Origin: Halarsenatibacter silvermanii
GTDB lineage: Bacteria > Bacillota > Halanaerobiia > Halanaerobiales > Halarsenatibacteraceae
DNA: 64,000 bases
Direction of reading: 5' to 3'
NCBI RefSeq assembly: GCF_900103135.1
Contig: NZ_FNGO01000011.1
Span: forward strand, 19,049-83,048
Positions 44,088-53,583 of this stretch are shown here, piece by piece. The first letter of the stretch is position 1, and every line of letters begins with the position of its first letter. The notes under the pieces were generated by a model. It did no database searches. It saw only the letters and a program-made list of their open reading frames with translations, and was not told the DNA's origin. The translations under genes were made by a program, and so were the position numbers.

Positions 44088-46730
44088 ATGTCTGATGAAC
44101 TGACCCCGATGATGAAGCAGTATAAGTCGTTGAAAAAAGAATACGACGACTGTATTTTGTTTTTCAGGCTGGGAGATTTTTATGAAGTTTTTGAGAAAGA
44201 TGCCAAAATAGCAGCCAGACTTCTGGATATCGCGCTGACTTCCCGCAATAAAGGGTCTGATGGAGATATTCCGATGGCCGGCGTTCCGGCCAAGTCGGCT
44301 TCTTCATATATAGCAACCTTGATAGAAAAAGGCCATAAAGTAGCGGTATGCGAGCAGATGGAAGATGCTTCCGAAGCCTCGGGCCTGGTGGATAGAGATG
44401 TTGTGAGGGTGATAACCCCCGGTACAATTATTGAGGATGAGATGCTCCCCGAAAACAAAAACAATTATCTTGCTTCAATTTTTATCCAGGGAGATAATTA
44501 TGGTTTCTCTTTTCTGGATATATCCACTGGAGAATTCTCGGTGACAGAGGTTTCCGAATTCGAAACCATCTCCGATGAGATAGACAGGCTGGAACCGAGT
44601 GAAATAATTATTGAAGAGCGATTGAAAGACATGGATGATTGGCAGGATATTATAAAAAATCGCGATTTTCAGGTTTCGGAAGCGGAAGGGTTTAAAGTTA
44701 AAGAGGCTGAAGACCTTGTCGAGGATTTTTTCCAGATCAATTCGCTCCAGGCCTTTGGCTGTGAAGAGATGAAGGCCGGCCTGGCCGCTGCCGCTGAAAT
44801 AATAAGTTACTCCCGGGAGACTCAAAAACAAACTCTCGATCATATAAAGTCGCTAAATCCTTATAATGTTTACGATTATATGGTTTTGGACGCTGCCACC
44901 AGAAGGAATCTGGAATTAACAGAAACCATTAGAAAGAAAAAACAGTCCGGTTCTTTGATGTCGGTGCTCGATAAAACTGTAAACTCCATGGGTTCAAGGC
45001 TTTTAAGAAAGTGGATTAATCGTCCTCTTCTTGATAGTGATGAGATTAAAGCCCGTCATGAGGCAGTTGAAAATCTGCTGGGCGATTTTGTTAAAAGCGA
45101 AAAGCTGCAAAATTTGCTGGCCAGCGTTTACGATCTGGAAAGACTCCAGAGCAAGATAAGTTATGATACGATAAACCCCCGGGATATGGGTGCTCTCAGA
45201 TCTTCGCTGGAAATTATACCCGATATAATCGATCTTTTAAACAATTTTAATAGCCCCTATATTGAAGAGATAAAAGATAATATTGATACTATGGATAATT
45301 TAAGAGCCTTATTGAAAAAAGCTCTCGTCGAGGAGCCGCCGCATTCTCCCAAAGAAGGGGGGCTTATAAGAGAGGGTTTTAATGACAGACTCGATGAGCT
45401 GAGGAGCAGCCAGAAAGAAGCCAAAGACTGGATAGCCAACCTTCAGCCCAAGGAAAGAGAAAGAACCGGAATAGACTCCCTAAAAGTAGGTTTTAATAAA
45501 GTTTTTGGATATTATATAGAGGTGACCAATGCCAATCTTGATAAAGTTCCGGATAATTATACCAGAAAACAGACCTTGAGCAACAGCGAAAGATATATAA
45601 TTCCCGAATTAAAAGAAAAGGAAGCTGCGGTTTTAGGGGCTGAAGAGAAGATAAATGATCTCGAATATGATCTATTCTGTGAACTGAGAGAAAAAGCCGG
45701 GGATAATTTATCGCGTCTAAAAAACACTGCCAGACAGCTGGCCAGGCTGGATGTTCTTCTCTCCTTCAGCAGAACTGCCCTGGAAAATGATTACTGCCGG
45801 CCTGAAATAAAACAGGATGATCTTATTACGATAACCAGGGGAAGACATCCGGTTGTAGAGGAAATGGTGGATGTTGATTTTGTGCCCAATCATACCAGGC
45901 TGGACAGGGAAAGTAATAGGTTTTTGATTATAACCGGGCCTAATATGTCGGGTAAATCGACCTATCTCCGACAGGTTGCCTTGATAGTTCTTATGGCGCA
46001 AATCGGTTCATTCGTGCCGGCTGATTCGGCCAGAATCGGTGTTGTCGATCGAATTTTCACCCGGGTTGGAGCCAGCGATGATCTCTCCACCGGCCAGAGC
46101 ACTTTTATGGTCGAGATGAACGAGGTCAGCAACATAGTTAACAATGCTACAGAGAATAGTTTAATTATCCTGGATGAAGTCGGCAGGGGCACCAGCACCT
46201 ACGACGGATTGAGTATAGCCTGGGCAGTGAGTAAATATTTGAATTCTCCTCAAAAAGTAGGGGCCAGAACGCTTTTTGCCACTCATTATCATGAATTAAC
46301 CGAGCTTGCCAGAAATGAAGAAGGTGTCAAGAATTTAAATGTTCTGGTCGAAGAAAAGGAAAATGACATAGAGTTTTTATATCAGATAGAGCCGGGCTCG
46401 GCTGAAGAGAGCTACGGAATAGAGGTGGCCAAGCTTGCCGGTCTGCCTTCAGAAATAATACAGGAAGCTCAAAATATGCTGACCAGACTGGAAGAGCAGC
46501 AAAAATATTCATCTCAATCCATGTCAACTTTTAAAGATAATGCGGAAGAGAGTCTTAACTCAGGCTATGCTCCCGGTCAGCTGCAGTTTTTTGACGTCAA
46601 TTCTGGCTCGCAAAATGAACATGATCAAATAATTGAGGAGATAAAAAATGTGAACGTCAATAATACCACCCCCCTTCAGGCCCTGGAGCTGCTTCACAAG
46701 CTCAAGCAGAGGGCTGCCGGCAACAGCTAA
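44088..46730 (+). CDS. mutS: DNA mismatch recognition protein MutS
   Basis: MutS binds mismatches and signals to MutL. The 880-residue protein has the mismatch-reading FYEVF motif near residue 28, the connector and clamp domains, Walker A GPNMSGKSTYLRQ, the DEVGRGTSTYDGLS Walker B and signature, and ATHYHELTELA. An acidic tail ends in a MutS C-terminal helix. The start ATG follows GAGGTGATGAT. Its stop codon touches the remnant of a MITE-like element that separates it from mutL. Confidence 0.96.
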   Translation: MSDELTPMMKQYKSLKKEYDDCILFFRLGDFYEVFEKDAKIAARLLDIALTSRNKGSDGDIPMAGVPAKSASSYIATLIEKGHKVAVCEQMEDASEASGLVDRDVVRVITPGTIIEDEMLPENKNNYLASIFIQGDNYGFSFLDISTGEFSVTEVSEFETISDEIDRLEPSEIIIEERLKDMDDWQDIIKNRDFQVSEAEGFKVKEAEDLVEDFFQINSLQAFGCEEMKAGLAAAAEIISYSRETQKQTLDHIKSLNPYNVYDYMVLDAATRRNLELTETIRKKKQSGSLMSVLDKTVNSMGSRLLRKWINRPLLDSDEIKARHEAVENLLGDFVKSEKLQNLLASVYDLERLQSKISYDTINPRDMGALRSSLEIIPDIIDLLNNFNSPYIEEIKDNIDTMDNLRALLKKALVEEPPHSPKEGGLIREGFNDRLDELRSSQKEAKDWIANLQPKERERTGIDSLKVGFNKVFGYYIEVTNANLDKVPDNYTRKQTLSNSERYIIPELKEKEAAVLGAEEKINDLEYDLFCELREKAGDNLSRLKNTARQLARLDVLLSFSRTALENDYCRPEIKQDDLITITRGRHPVVEEMVDVDFVPNHTRLDRESNRFLIITGPNMSGKSTYLRQVALIVLMAQIGSFVPADSARIGVVDRIFTRVGASDDLSTGQSTFMVEMNEVSNIVNNATENSLIILDEVGRGTSTYDGLSIAWAVSKYLNSPQKVGARTLFATHYHELTELARNEEGVKNLNVLVEEKENDIEFLYQIEPGSAEESYGIEVAKLAGLPSEIIQEAQNMLTRLEEQQKYSSQSMSTFKDNAEESLNSGYAPGQLQFFDVNSGSQNEHDQIIEEIKNVNVNNTTPLQALELLHKLKQRAAGNS

Positions 46731-46783
46731 AAACCTCATTAAGTTGTGATCTTATACGATATCTATCAACTGATAACATGAAG
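46729..46783 (-). repeat. Half copy of the MITE-like element between mutS and mutL
   Basis: On the minus strand it reads like the left arm of the 95-bp copy (GTTATCAGTTGATAGATATC, then GTATAAGATCACAA and a TTAATGAG junction). The outer tip has mismatches and the right arm is missing, so it is a decayed remnant. It lies between the mutS stop and mutL ribosome site. Confidence 0.75.
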
Positions 46784-46861
46784 GCCCTTAATTTGCAGCT
46801 TTTTTACTGCCGGGTTCTCCAGAATAAAAAATTTTTGGATATTCCCAAGAGGAGAATTTTT

Positions 46862-48694
46862 ATGAGCTCGAAAAAAAATGAGATCAAAAAATTGCCCCGA
46901 CAAGTGCGCAATCAGATTTCGGCCGGTGAAGTGGTAAAAAGGCCGGCATCAGTCGTAAAAGAATTGATTGAGAATTCTATCGATGCTGGCGCTGACAAAA
47001 TAAGTGTAGAAATTACAGAAGGCGGCAGAGAGAAGATTATGGTCAGGGATAATGGGATCGGTATTCCTTCTGACAAAATAGAAGAGGCTTTTGAACGATA
47101 TACTACCAGCAAGATCAGAGAGATAGACGATATTCATTCTCTGGAAACTCTCGGTTTTAGAGGTGAGGCTCTGGCCAGTATAGCTTCAGTCTCTCGCCTT
47201 AAAATAAAATCCCGGTATCAGTCTGAAAAAAAAGGGACGATCATAAAATTTGCAGGCGGTGAGAAAAAAGAGAGAAAAACTGCCGGTTTACCAGTGGGAA
47301 CCGAAATAGAAGTCAGGGATCTATTCTTTAACACTCCTGCCCGATTTAAACATTTAAAAAAATCTGCCACCGAGGCCAAACAAGTATCCCGCAGAATAAC
47401 CGCCGAAGCCCTGGCATATCCGGAAATAAATTTTTCTTACGAAAATGATGGCAGCGAGAGAATGAAAACCCCCGGGGATGGAAATTTAAAGTCGGTTATT
47501 TTTCATCTTTTCGGAGAAGAAATCTACAGCGAACTCATAAAGGTTAATTCCAGCTCTAAAATATTAGAACTGAGCGGTTTTATTGCCGGACCAAAAGTTA
47601 CCAGATCCTCCCGGCGTTATGAGTTCTTTTTTATCAACAGGCGTCCTGCCATCAATGGAAATCTCAGGAAAGGGGTAGAATCCGGGTACAGCGAATACCT
47701 GAATAAAGGTAAATATCCGCTTGTTTTTCTCAACATCAGCATAAATCCTATTCTCACAGATTTTAATGTTCATCCCAACAAGAAAAAGATCAAATTTAGC
47801 CGGGGCCAGGAAATAAGAGAGATAATAGCCGGAGAAATTGAAGAGGCTTTAAAAAATTACGAAGGAACTAAAACGGACATTAATCAGAAAAGGGAAAACT
47901 TTAACCCAAAAAACATTAAAAAGACCGGATATAAAAGAGAAAGTTCTGCTGAAGAATATCACAGGGGCCGTTTTGATTTTTCCAGTGGAAATATCAAAAT
48001 GAACGATAAAGGGGAGGATTATAAAGGGGATAATAAAACTGATCTTTCCCTTCCTGATGGCAGTTTGAATCCTGATAACAGGACAAATTTTGAATCTGAA
48101 CCTCCTGCAAAAGCGGATAATCTCAGCCGTGGCGTTATAGGTCAGCTGCATAATTTATTTATCCTCTATCAAAGCAGAGATGGCCTTTTGATAATAGATC
48201 AGCATAACGCCCATGAGAGAATCATTTATGATAAATTGAAATCCAGAATTGACTCCGGAAAAATAGAGAGCGAAATGTTAATCACACCTATCAACCTTAC
48301 CTTAAGCCCGGATGAAAAAGAGAGACTACTTGAAATAAGCGATTATTTAAATGATCTGGGTTTTTCCATTGATAATTTCGGACCTGATAGTTACGCAATA
48401 ACGGCAGTTCCACTGTTCATAAAAAATAATCAGGATAGCGATCCCAAAGAGACACTCAGGAGGCTTTTAGAGGCTGATATAAAGCTGGCACCGTCCGATA
48501 TTCAAAAGGAATTGCTCAAATATACCTGCTGCAGACAGGCTGTAAAAGAAGGAGTTTCTCTGAATATAGAAGAAATGAAAAGAATTTGCAGAAAATTATT
48601 TGAAACTTCCAATCCTCATCTCTGTCCCCATAAAAGGCCGATAATAATAAATTATAGCCTGGATCATCTGAAAGACGAAGTAGAGAGACCTTAA
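46862..48694 (+). CDS. mutL: DNA mismatch repair protein MutL
   Basis: MutL links mismatch recognition to strand removal. N-terminal GHKL motifs: ISAGEVVKRPASVVKELIENSIDAGA, DNGIGIP and TLGFRGEALASI. The linker is charged and low in complexity. The C-terminal endonuclease part keeps DQHNAHERI, CCRQAVKEG and CPHKRPI, so it is probably an incising MutL, although the first motif reads DQHN where DQHA is usual. Start ATG 46862, 6 bases after AGGAGA; an in-frame ATG at 46778 lies inside the element remnant and lacks a ribosome site. About 610 residues. Confidence 0.95.
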   Translation: MSSKKNEIKKLPRQVRNQISAGEVVKRPASVVKELIENSIDAGADKISVEITEGGREKIMVRDNGIGIPSDKIEEAFERYTTSKIREIDDIHSLETLGFRGEALASIASVSRLKIKSRYQSEKKGTIIKFAGGEKKERKTAGLPVGTEIEVRDLFFNTPARFKHLKKSATEAKQVSRRITAEALAYPEINFSYENDGSERMKTPGDGNLKSVIFHLFGEEIYSELIKVNSSSKILELSGFIAGPKVTRSSRRYEFFFINRRPAINGNLRKGVESGYSEYLNKGKYPLVFLNISINPILTDFNVHPNKKKIKFSRGQEIREIIAGEIEEALKNYEGTKTDINQKRENFNPKNIKKTGYKRESSAEEYHRGRFDFSSGNIKMNDKGEDYKGDNKTDLSLPDGSLNPDNRTNFESEPPAKADNLSRGVIGQLHNLFILYQSRDGLLIIDQHNAHERIIYDKLKSRIDSGKIESEMLITPINLTLSPDEKERLLEISDYLNDLGFSIDNFGPDSYAITAVPLFIKNNQDSDPKETLRRLLEADIKLAPSDIQKELLKYTCCRQAVKEGVSLNIEEMKRICRKLFETSNPHLCPHKRPIIINYSLDHLKDEVERP

Positions 48695-48746
48695 CTCAAC
48701 CAGCTCAGTGTTAATTCTTGACTGAATCTACTCAGGAGAGATAAAA

Positions 48747-49736
48747 ATGTCCAAAAACAGGGAAGAACTGCTCGTAATTTTGGGACCAACAGCCAGCGGT
48801 AAGACTTCTTTTTCTGTGAATTTATCTAAATATTTTCAGGCAGAAATTATCTCAGCTGATTCCATGCAGGTATACAGAGATATGGATATTGGGACTGATA
48901 AAATTGATAAAGAACTGCAAAAATTAATACCCCACCATCTGCTGGATATAATAAGCCCGGAAGAAGAATTTTCAGTAGCCGAATACAAAGAGAAAGCGCG
49001 AAAAAAAATAGCAGAAATCAGCAGCAGAGATAATATTCCTGTCATGGTAGGAGGTACAGGTTTATATATAAGGTCAGTGCTGGAAAATTATACCCTTCCC
49101 GATCTGCCAGATGATAAAATACGAAATAAGCTGAAAGATTTTGCTGATAGACGGGGGGAGAAAGGAAGAAAGATGCTGCATGCCCGATTGAGAGGGATCG
49201 ATCCTGCATATGCCCGGAAAATTCATCATAATGATGTTAAGAGAGTTACCAGAGCCCTGGAAGTATTTTATCTAACGGGTAAAACCAGGACCTATTATGG
49301 ATACCTTCAGAGCAAAATGCCACCTCCCTATAGAGATTTAAAGCTGGGCATATGGAGAAAGCGCCAAAAGCTCTATGATCGTATTGATTCCCGGGTGGAA
49401 GAGATGTTCGACGAAGGGCTTCTGGAAGAGGTAAAAACGCTCAGGGAGAAATATAATTTTAGCAAGACCGCGGGGCAGGCTCTGGGTTATAAAGAATTAT
49501 TTTCTTTTCTGGAGGGGGAGATAAACCTGGATGAGGCCAAAGAATTAATCAAAAAAAGAACCAGAAGGCTGGCCAAAAAACAAATTTCATTTTTTAAAAG
49601 AGATAAGGATATAGTCTGGTTTAATCCGGACGACTGGCAGAGTTATGAAGATTGCCTGCTGGAGGCAGTCAATTTAATTTCAAAGAGTTTTGATTCGGTA
49701 GAATTCAATTTCAAACTCAAACATGCAGGAATATAA
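48747..49736 (+). CDS. miaA: tRNA dimethylallyltransferase MiaA
   Basis: MiaA prenylates A37 of tRNA using dimethylallyl diphosphate, a product of IspH encoded earlier in this window. The 329-residue protein has the P-loop GPTASGKT, the SADSMQVYRDMDIGTDK motif, MVGGTGLYI and the C-terminal TRRLAKKQISFFK. AGGAGAG lies about 7 bases before the ATG. It lies between mutL and hfq, as in many Firmicutes. Confidence 0.95.
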   Translation: MSKNREELLVILGPTASGKTSFSVNLSKYFQAEIISADSMQVYRDMDIGTDKIDKELQKLIPHHLLDIISPEEEFSVAEYKEKARKKIAEISSRDNIPVMVGGTGLYIRSVLENYTLPDLPDDKIRNKLKDFADRRGEKGRKMLHARLRGIDPAYARKIHHNDVKRVTRALEVFYLTGKTRTYYGYLQSKMPPPYRDLKLGIWRKRQKLYDRIDSRVEEMFDEGLLEEVKTLREKYNFSKTAGQALGYKELFSFLEGEINLDEAKELIKKRTRRLAKKQISFFKRDKDIVWFNPDDWQSYEDCLLEAVNLISKSFDSVEFNFKLKHAGI

Positions 49737-49781
49737 AATTTTTTATAGAAATGTGTATAGAGAATTCAAAGAGATTGTTAA

Positions 49782-50036
49782 ATGTCACCTAAAGCTGCAT
49801 ATCAGGATAAAATGCTGGCTGAGGCCAGCGCCAGCGAGACAGATTTAGACAGATTTAAAATTTTATCTCATCAACGGTTTTTTACAGGTTGTGTCGCAGG
49901 TTTTGATCAATTTACGATGGTTTTAAAGGGAGATAAGGGAGAAAAACAGCTGGTTTTGGTTTATAAGCACGCGATCTCTACTATTGCAGCCGATGACTCG
50001 CTTTTGGAAAATAATAAGGAGGAAGTTAATGACTGA
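49782..50036 (+). CDS. hfq: RNA chaperone Hfq (divergent)
   Basis: An 84-residue Sm-like protein. The Sm1 region GCVAGFDQFTMVLK and Sm2 VYKHAISTI are clear, as is the N-terminal QDKML. The part between, where most Hfq have a basic KEKxPVTIFLxNGxxLKG segment, reads SASETDLDRFKILSHQRFFTG, with acidic residues and no NG. This could change the proximal RNA face. Position after miaA supports the call. It overlaps dapF by 8 bp. Ribosome site weak (AAAGAGA). Confidence 0.88.
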   Translation: MSPKAAYQDKMLAEASASETDLDRFKILSHQRFFTGCVAGFDQFTMVLKGDKGEKQLVLVYKHAISTIAADDSLLENNKEEVND

Positions 50037-50946
50037 TAAAACTGAATTTGAATTTTACAAGTACCAGGGTTTGGGTAACGATTTTATAATATTTAATCCC
50101 GATTTTACTGATGACTATGATATCAGTCCAGAGGAAGTCCGAAAACTTTGCGATAGAAATTTTGGAATTGGTGCCGACGGTATTCTGCTGATTTCACCTT
50201 CTGGTTCGAGTGAAGACGATGAGTATCCGGAATTTGATCTGACAATACATAACAGCGATGGCAGCACTGCTGAAATGTGCGGTAATGGAGTGAGATGCAT
50301 AGCTCATTATTTGAAAGATCAAAAAATAATAGAAAAGGGTGTGAAACTTAAAACCGGGGCTGGAGAGATTACTCCAGAGCTGGAATCATATGATTTTGCA
50401 GCTGGCCGATCAGATGTTAAGGTCGATATGGGCAGCCCGGAATTCGATCCCGATAAAATTCCGGTGGACTGGAATTATTTCTTTGAGAGCGATAAAAAAC
50501 ATAAGCCTCGGGAACTATTTGAAGTGAAATATAACTTTTTCGCCGATGATGACAGCGATTACCGGGTTAATTTTGTTTCAATGGGCAACCCTCATGCTGT
50601 CTTTTTTGTGGAAAAAAACCTGGAAAGTCTTCCCCTGAAGAAATGGGGTCCTAAAATAGAGACTCATTTCATATTTCCAGAAGATATCAATGTTGAATTT
50701 GCCCGGATAATTGAGCGGGACAGCATTGAAGTCAGGGTCTGGGAAAGAGGCTGCGGGATCACCCTGGCCTGCGGAACTGGAGCATGTGCAGTGGCCGCTG
50801 CCGCAGTCAAGAAAAATTTAACCGAAGAAGCAGTGAATGTTTCTCTTCCAGGAGGAGATTTGAATATAGACTGGAGCGATAAAAGAATTAAGATGACCGG
50901 ACCATCGCGTAGAGTTTTTCGAGGTACTGTTGATATTTCTAGATAA
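50029..50946 (+). CDS. dapF: Diaminopimelate epimerase
   Basis: DapF converts LL- to meso-diaminopimelate for lysine and peptidoglycan. Catalytic cysteines sit in MCGNGVRC and ACGTGACAVA; the N-terminus YKYQGLGNDFIIF is typical. Start ATG 50029, 9 bases after AAGGAGG, inside the end of hfq (8-bp overlap). About 305 residues, with an insertion of acidic residues near the middle compared with short family members. Coupled with dapL downstream, which makes its substrate. Confidence 0.95.
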   Translation: MTDKTEFEFYKYQGLGNDFIIFNPDFTDDYDISPEEVRKLCDRNFGIGADGILLISPSGSSEDDEYPEFDLTIHNSDGSTAEMCGNGVRCIAHYLKDQKIIEKGVKLKTGAGEITPELESYDFAAGRSDVKVDMGSPEFDPDKIPVDWNYFFESDKKHKPRELFEVKYNFFADDDSDYRVNFVSMGNPHAVFFVEKNLESLPLKKWGPKIETHFIFPEDINVEFARIIERDSIEVRVWERGCGITLACGTGACAVAAAAVKKNLTEEAVNVSLPGGDLNIDWSDKRIKMTGPSRRVFRGTVDISR

Positions 50947-50985
50947 ATAATAAAATAATTAAAATAGAAAGGATGGGATATTATC

Positions 50986-52170
50986 ATGGAAGTCAATATC
51001 GAAAGAGCTGACAGAGTTAAAAATCTGCCCCCCTACTTTTTTGCCGAAATCGATAAAATGATCGACAGAGCCAGAGAAGAGGGGGTTGATGTGATAAGTT
51101 TTGGGATAGGTGATCCAGACCTTCCCACTCCCGACCACATAGTTACTGCTATGAAAGAAGCTGTTTCAGATCCTTCCACCCATAGTTATCCCAGTTATGA
51201 AGGCCTTTATGAATTTAGAGAGGCTGTCTGCGACTGGTATGACGAAAGATTTTCGGTCAATTTAGATCCTGAAGCTGAGATAGTATCGCTGATAGGTTCA
51301 AAGGAGGGACTGGCTCATTTTCCCTTCTGTTATATAAATAAAGGCGATCTGGCTCTCGTTCCCGACCCAGCTTATCCGGTATATGAAACAGCAGTCGTTA
51401 TGGCCGGAGGCAGTACTGTTTCTTTGCCCATGACTCCGGAAAATGATTTTCTCGTTGATCTCAGCGAAGTACCAGAGGAAAAGTTAAAGAAGGCTAAACT
51501 GCTGTTTATTAATTATCCCAATAATCCTACCGGCGCGGTAGCAAACAGGGAATTTTTCAGGGAGATTGTCGATTATGCCCGGAAATATGAATTCCTTGTA
51601 GTTCATGACGCTGCCTATAGCGAGATAGGTTTTGATGGTCATGAACCCCCAAGCTTTCTGGAGGTAGAAGGAGCAAAAGAAGTGGGGATTGAATTTGGCT
51701 CCCTCTCCAAGACATTTAATATGACAGGCTGGAGATTGGGCTGGGCTTTGGGCAATGAAGAGATGATAGATGCTCTCAGCACCATCAAGACCAATGTTGA
51801 TTCCGGTGTATTTGAAGCAATTCAGAGAGCTGGTATCACAGCTCTTAAAGGAGATAAATCATGCATCGAAAAAATGCAGGAAGTCTATAAAAAGAGAAGA
51901 GATCTTCTGGTTTCCGGTTTAAATGATCTGGGCTGGGATGTAAAACCCAACAAAGGCAGTTTTTATCTCTGGATTGAAATTCCGGAAAGCTATGAGGACA
52001 GCCAGGAATTTTCGGAAGATGTCTTCAAGGAAACGGGAGTTTTTCTCACTCCGGGGATAGGTTACGGAGATGCAGGAGAAAGATTTGTGCGTTTAGCTCT
52101 CACAGTGACAGAGGAGAGGATTAAAGAAGCTCTCGATCGCCTGGAAGAATTTTTCAAGCTGAGGAGATGA
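50986..52170 (+). CDS. dapL: LL-diaminopimelate aminotransferase
   Basis: DapL turns tetrahydrodipicolinate directly into LL-diaminopimelate, bypassing the acylated intermediates. The 394-residue class I aminotransferase has ISFGIGDPDLPTP, the NYPNNPTGA motif, and the PLP Lys in SLSKTFNMTGWRLGW. The gene order dapF-dapL makes the function more likely than a generic aspartate aminotransferase. GAAAGGATGGG precedes the ATG. Confidence 0.91.
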   Translation: MEVNIERADRVKNLPPYFFAEIDKMIDRAREEGVDVISFGIGDPDLPTPDHIVTAMKEAVSDPSTHSYPSYEGLYEFREAVCDWYDERFSVNLDPEAEIVSLIGSKEGLAHFPFCYINKGDLALVPDPAYPVYETAVVMAGGSTVSLPMTPENDFLVDLSEVPEEKLKKAKLLFINYPNNPTGAVANREFFREIVDYARKYEFLVVHDAAYSEIGFDGHEPPSFLEVEGAKEVGIEFGSLSKTFNMTGWRLGWALGNEEMIDALSTIKTNVDSGVFEAIQRAGITALKGDKSCIEKMQEVYKKRRDLLVSGLNDLGWDVKPNKGSFYLWIEIPESYEDSQEFSEDVFKETGVFLTPGIGYGDAGERFVRLALTVTEERIKEALDRLEEFFKLRR

Positions 52171-52179
52171 AAGCAGAAA

Positions 52180-52914
52180 ATGTCATTTGTAGACTGGCAT
52201 ACTCACCCTTATGCTCATGGAGAAAAAGATCTTCGGCCCTGCCAGAATAAAGAAATTCTAAAAAAGTATGTTGATTTTGCCCGAGAAAAAGGCCTGCGGG
52301 GTATAGGTTTTACCGATCATGATTGGTTCATCGAAGATTTTGACTTTGATAATATGTATCATGTCAAAGAAAAATATGAATTAGAAATCAATATAGGTAT
52401 CGAATTCGAATATATTCCCGGGAGGGAGGGCGAAATAGAGGAGATATTACATGATTATCCGCTGGAATACAGCATCGGTTCGGTCCATCAAATAAATGGC
52501 TGGGAATTTGACAATCCTGAATATAAATTCAAATTCGAGGAGCTTTCTTACAGGCAGCTTGAAAACACCTATCAAGAATACTTTAATATAGTAAAAAAAT
52601 CTGTGGAAAGCGATTTGTTCGATATAGTTGGCCATCTGGAGCTGCTGAAAATATTCGATTATAGTATAGATGATCGCAGAGAGATTTTAGATATGGTTGA
52701 TCCTGTCCTTAAAGCTTTAACTGACACCGATACAGCTCTGGAGATAAACACGAATGGCTTAAACAAACCGATCGGCGAATTATTTCCTGCTCTTGACATA
52801 TTAAAGCAGGCGGATAATTATGGAGTTAGGATGGTTTACAGTTCTGATGCTCATGCCCCTGAAAGAACGGGAGAGAACTTTGAGTTTGTAGATAACATCT
52901 TGAAAATTTTGTAA
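52180..52914 (+). CDS. PHP-domain phosphatase, histidinol-phosphatase-like
   Basis: A 244-residue PHP-fold metal hydrolase: DWHTHPYAHGE at the N-terminus, FTDHDW, IGIEFEY, SVHQING, GHLELLKIF, EINTNGL and SSDAHAPE supply the metal ligands. It resembles HisJ-type histidinol phosphatases, but no his genes are near, so a different phosphate ester is possible. Ten bp after dapL. Confidence 0.82.
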   Translation: MSFVDWHTHPYAHGEKDLRPCQNKEILKKYVDFAREKGLRGIGFTDHDWFIEDFDFDNMYHVKEKYELEINIGIEFEYIPGREGEIEEILHDYPLEYSIGSVHQINGWEFDNPEYKFKFEELSYRQLENTYQEYFNIVKKSVESDLFDIVGHLELLKIFDYSIDDRREILDMVDPVLKALTDTDTALEINTNGLNKPIGELFPALDILKQADNYGVRMVYSSDAHAPERTGENFEFVDNILKIL

Positions 52915-52917
52915 TAT

Positions 52918-53565
52918 TTGTCTGAGGTGATAAGGATTTTCTTCACGAAAGAGGGCAAAATAAGAAAAAATCAGCTGATTACCTATCCAAATAATAGTTA
53001 TGAAAAGTTAAAATCAGAAGCCAGAGAATGTCAGCGCTGTCATTTGAGAGAACAATGTACCCAGGTAGTAATGGGAGAAGGAAGCCTGGAAAATAGAATC
53101 ATGCTAATTGGAGAAGGGCCGGGCGCTGATGAAGATGAAAAGGGTAGACCATTTGTAGGTCGGGCAGGTCAGCTTTTAAACGATATTATGAAAGATGTAG
53201 GGTTGAAAAGAGAAGATCTCTATATCAGTAACATAGTAAAATGCCGACCGCCTGATAACAGAGCGCCCAAAAATGACGAGATGGAGGCCTGTTCGCCCAT
53301 TTTAAAAGCAGAAATTGAGATAGTGGAGCCTAAAGTAATTATGCCGCTGGGCTCCACTGCCTTAAATTATCTGGTCGAAGATGGCCTTTCTATAACCAGC
53401 AAAAGAGGAGAATGGATAGAAAGAGGAGAGCTTTTCTTTTTACCGACTTTTCATCCGGCTTATATTTTTAGAAATAGAGGGGCCGAAGAAGATGTTAGAA
53501 GAGACTTTAAGGTTTTGAAAAAAGCCAGTGAAAGAATAGAAGAGCTTTATGACTGCGGCTTTTAA
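52918..53565 (+). CDS. Family 4 uracil-DNA glycosylase
   Basis: An Fe-S uracil-DNA glycosylase of about 215 residues. It has the Cys pair in ECQRCHLREQC, GEGPGADEDEKGRPFVGRAGQLLN (motif 1 plus the uracil pocket), ISNIVKCRPPDNRAPKNDE and the C-terminal FHPAYI motif. The start is doubtful: TTG 52918 has no ribosome site, while GAGGTG at 52924-52929 is ideally placed for an ATT at 52936. The N-terminal 20 residues may therefore not all be translated. Confidence 0.9.
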   Translation: MSEVIRIFFTKEGKIRKNQLITYPNNSYEKLKSEARECQRCHLREQCTQVVMGEGSLENRIMLIGEGPGADEDEKGRPFVGRAGQLLNDIMKDVGLKREDLYISNIVKCRPPDNRAPKNDEMEACSPILKAEIEIVEPKVIMPLGSTALNYLVEDGLSITSKRGEWIERGELFFLPTFHPAYIFRNRGAEEDVRRDFKVLKKASERIEELYDCGF

Positions 53566-53583
53566 AATAATAAGACTTCAATT

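Noticed and set aside
46778..46861. N-terminal extension of MutL from ATG 46778
   Set aside because: The ATG is in the tip of a MITE-like remnant, lacks a ribosome site, and MutL begins normally at 46862 after AGGAGA.
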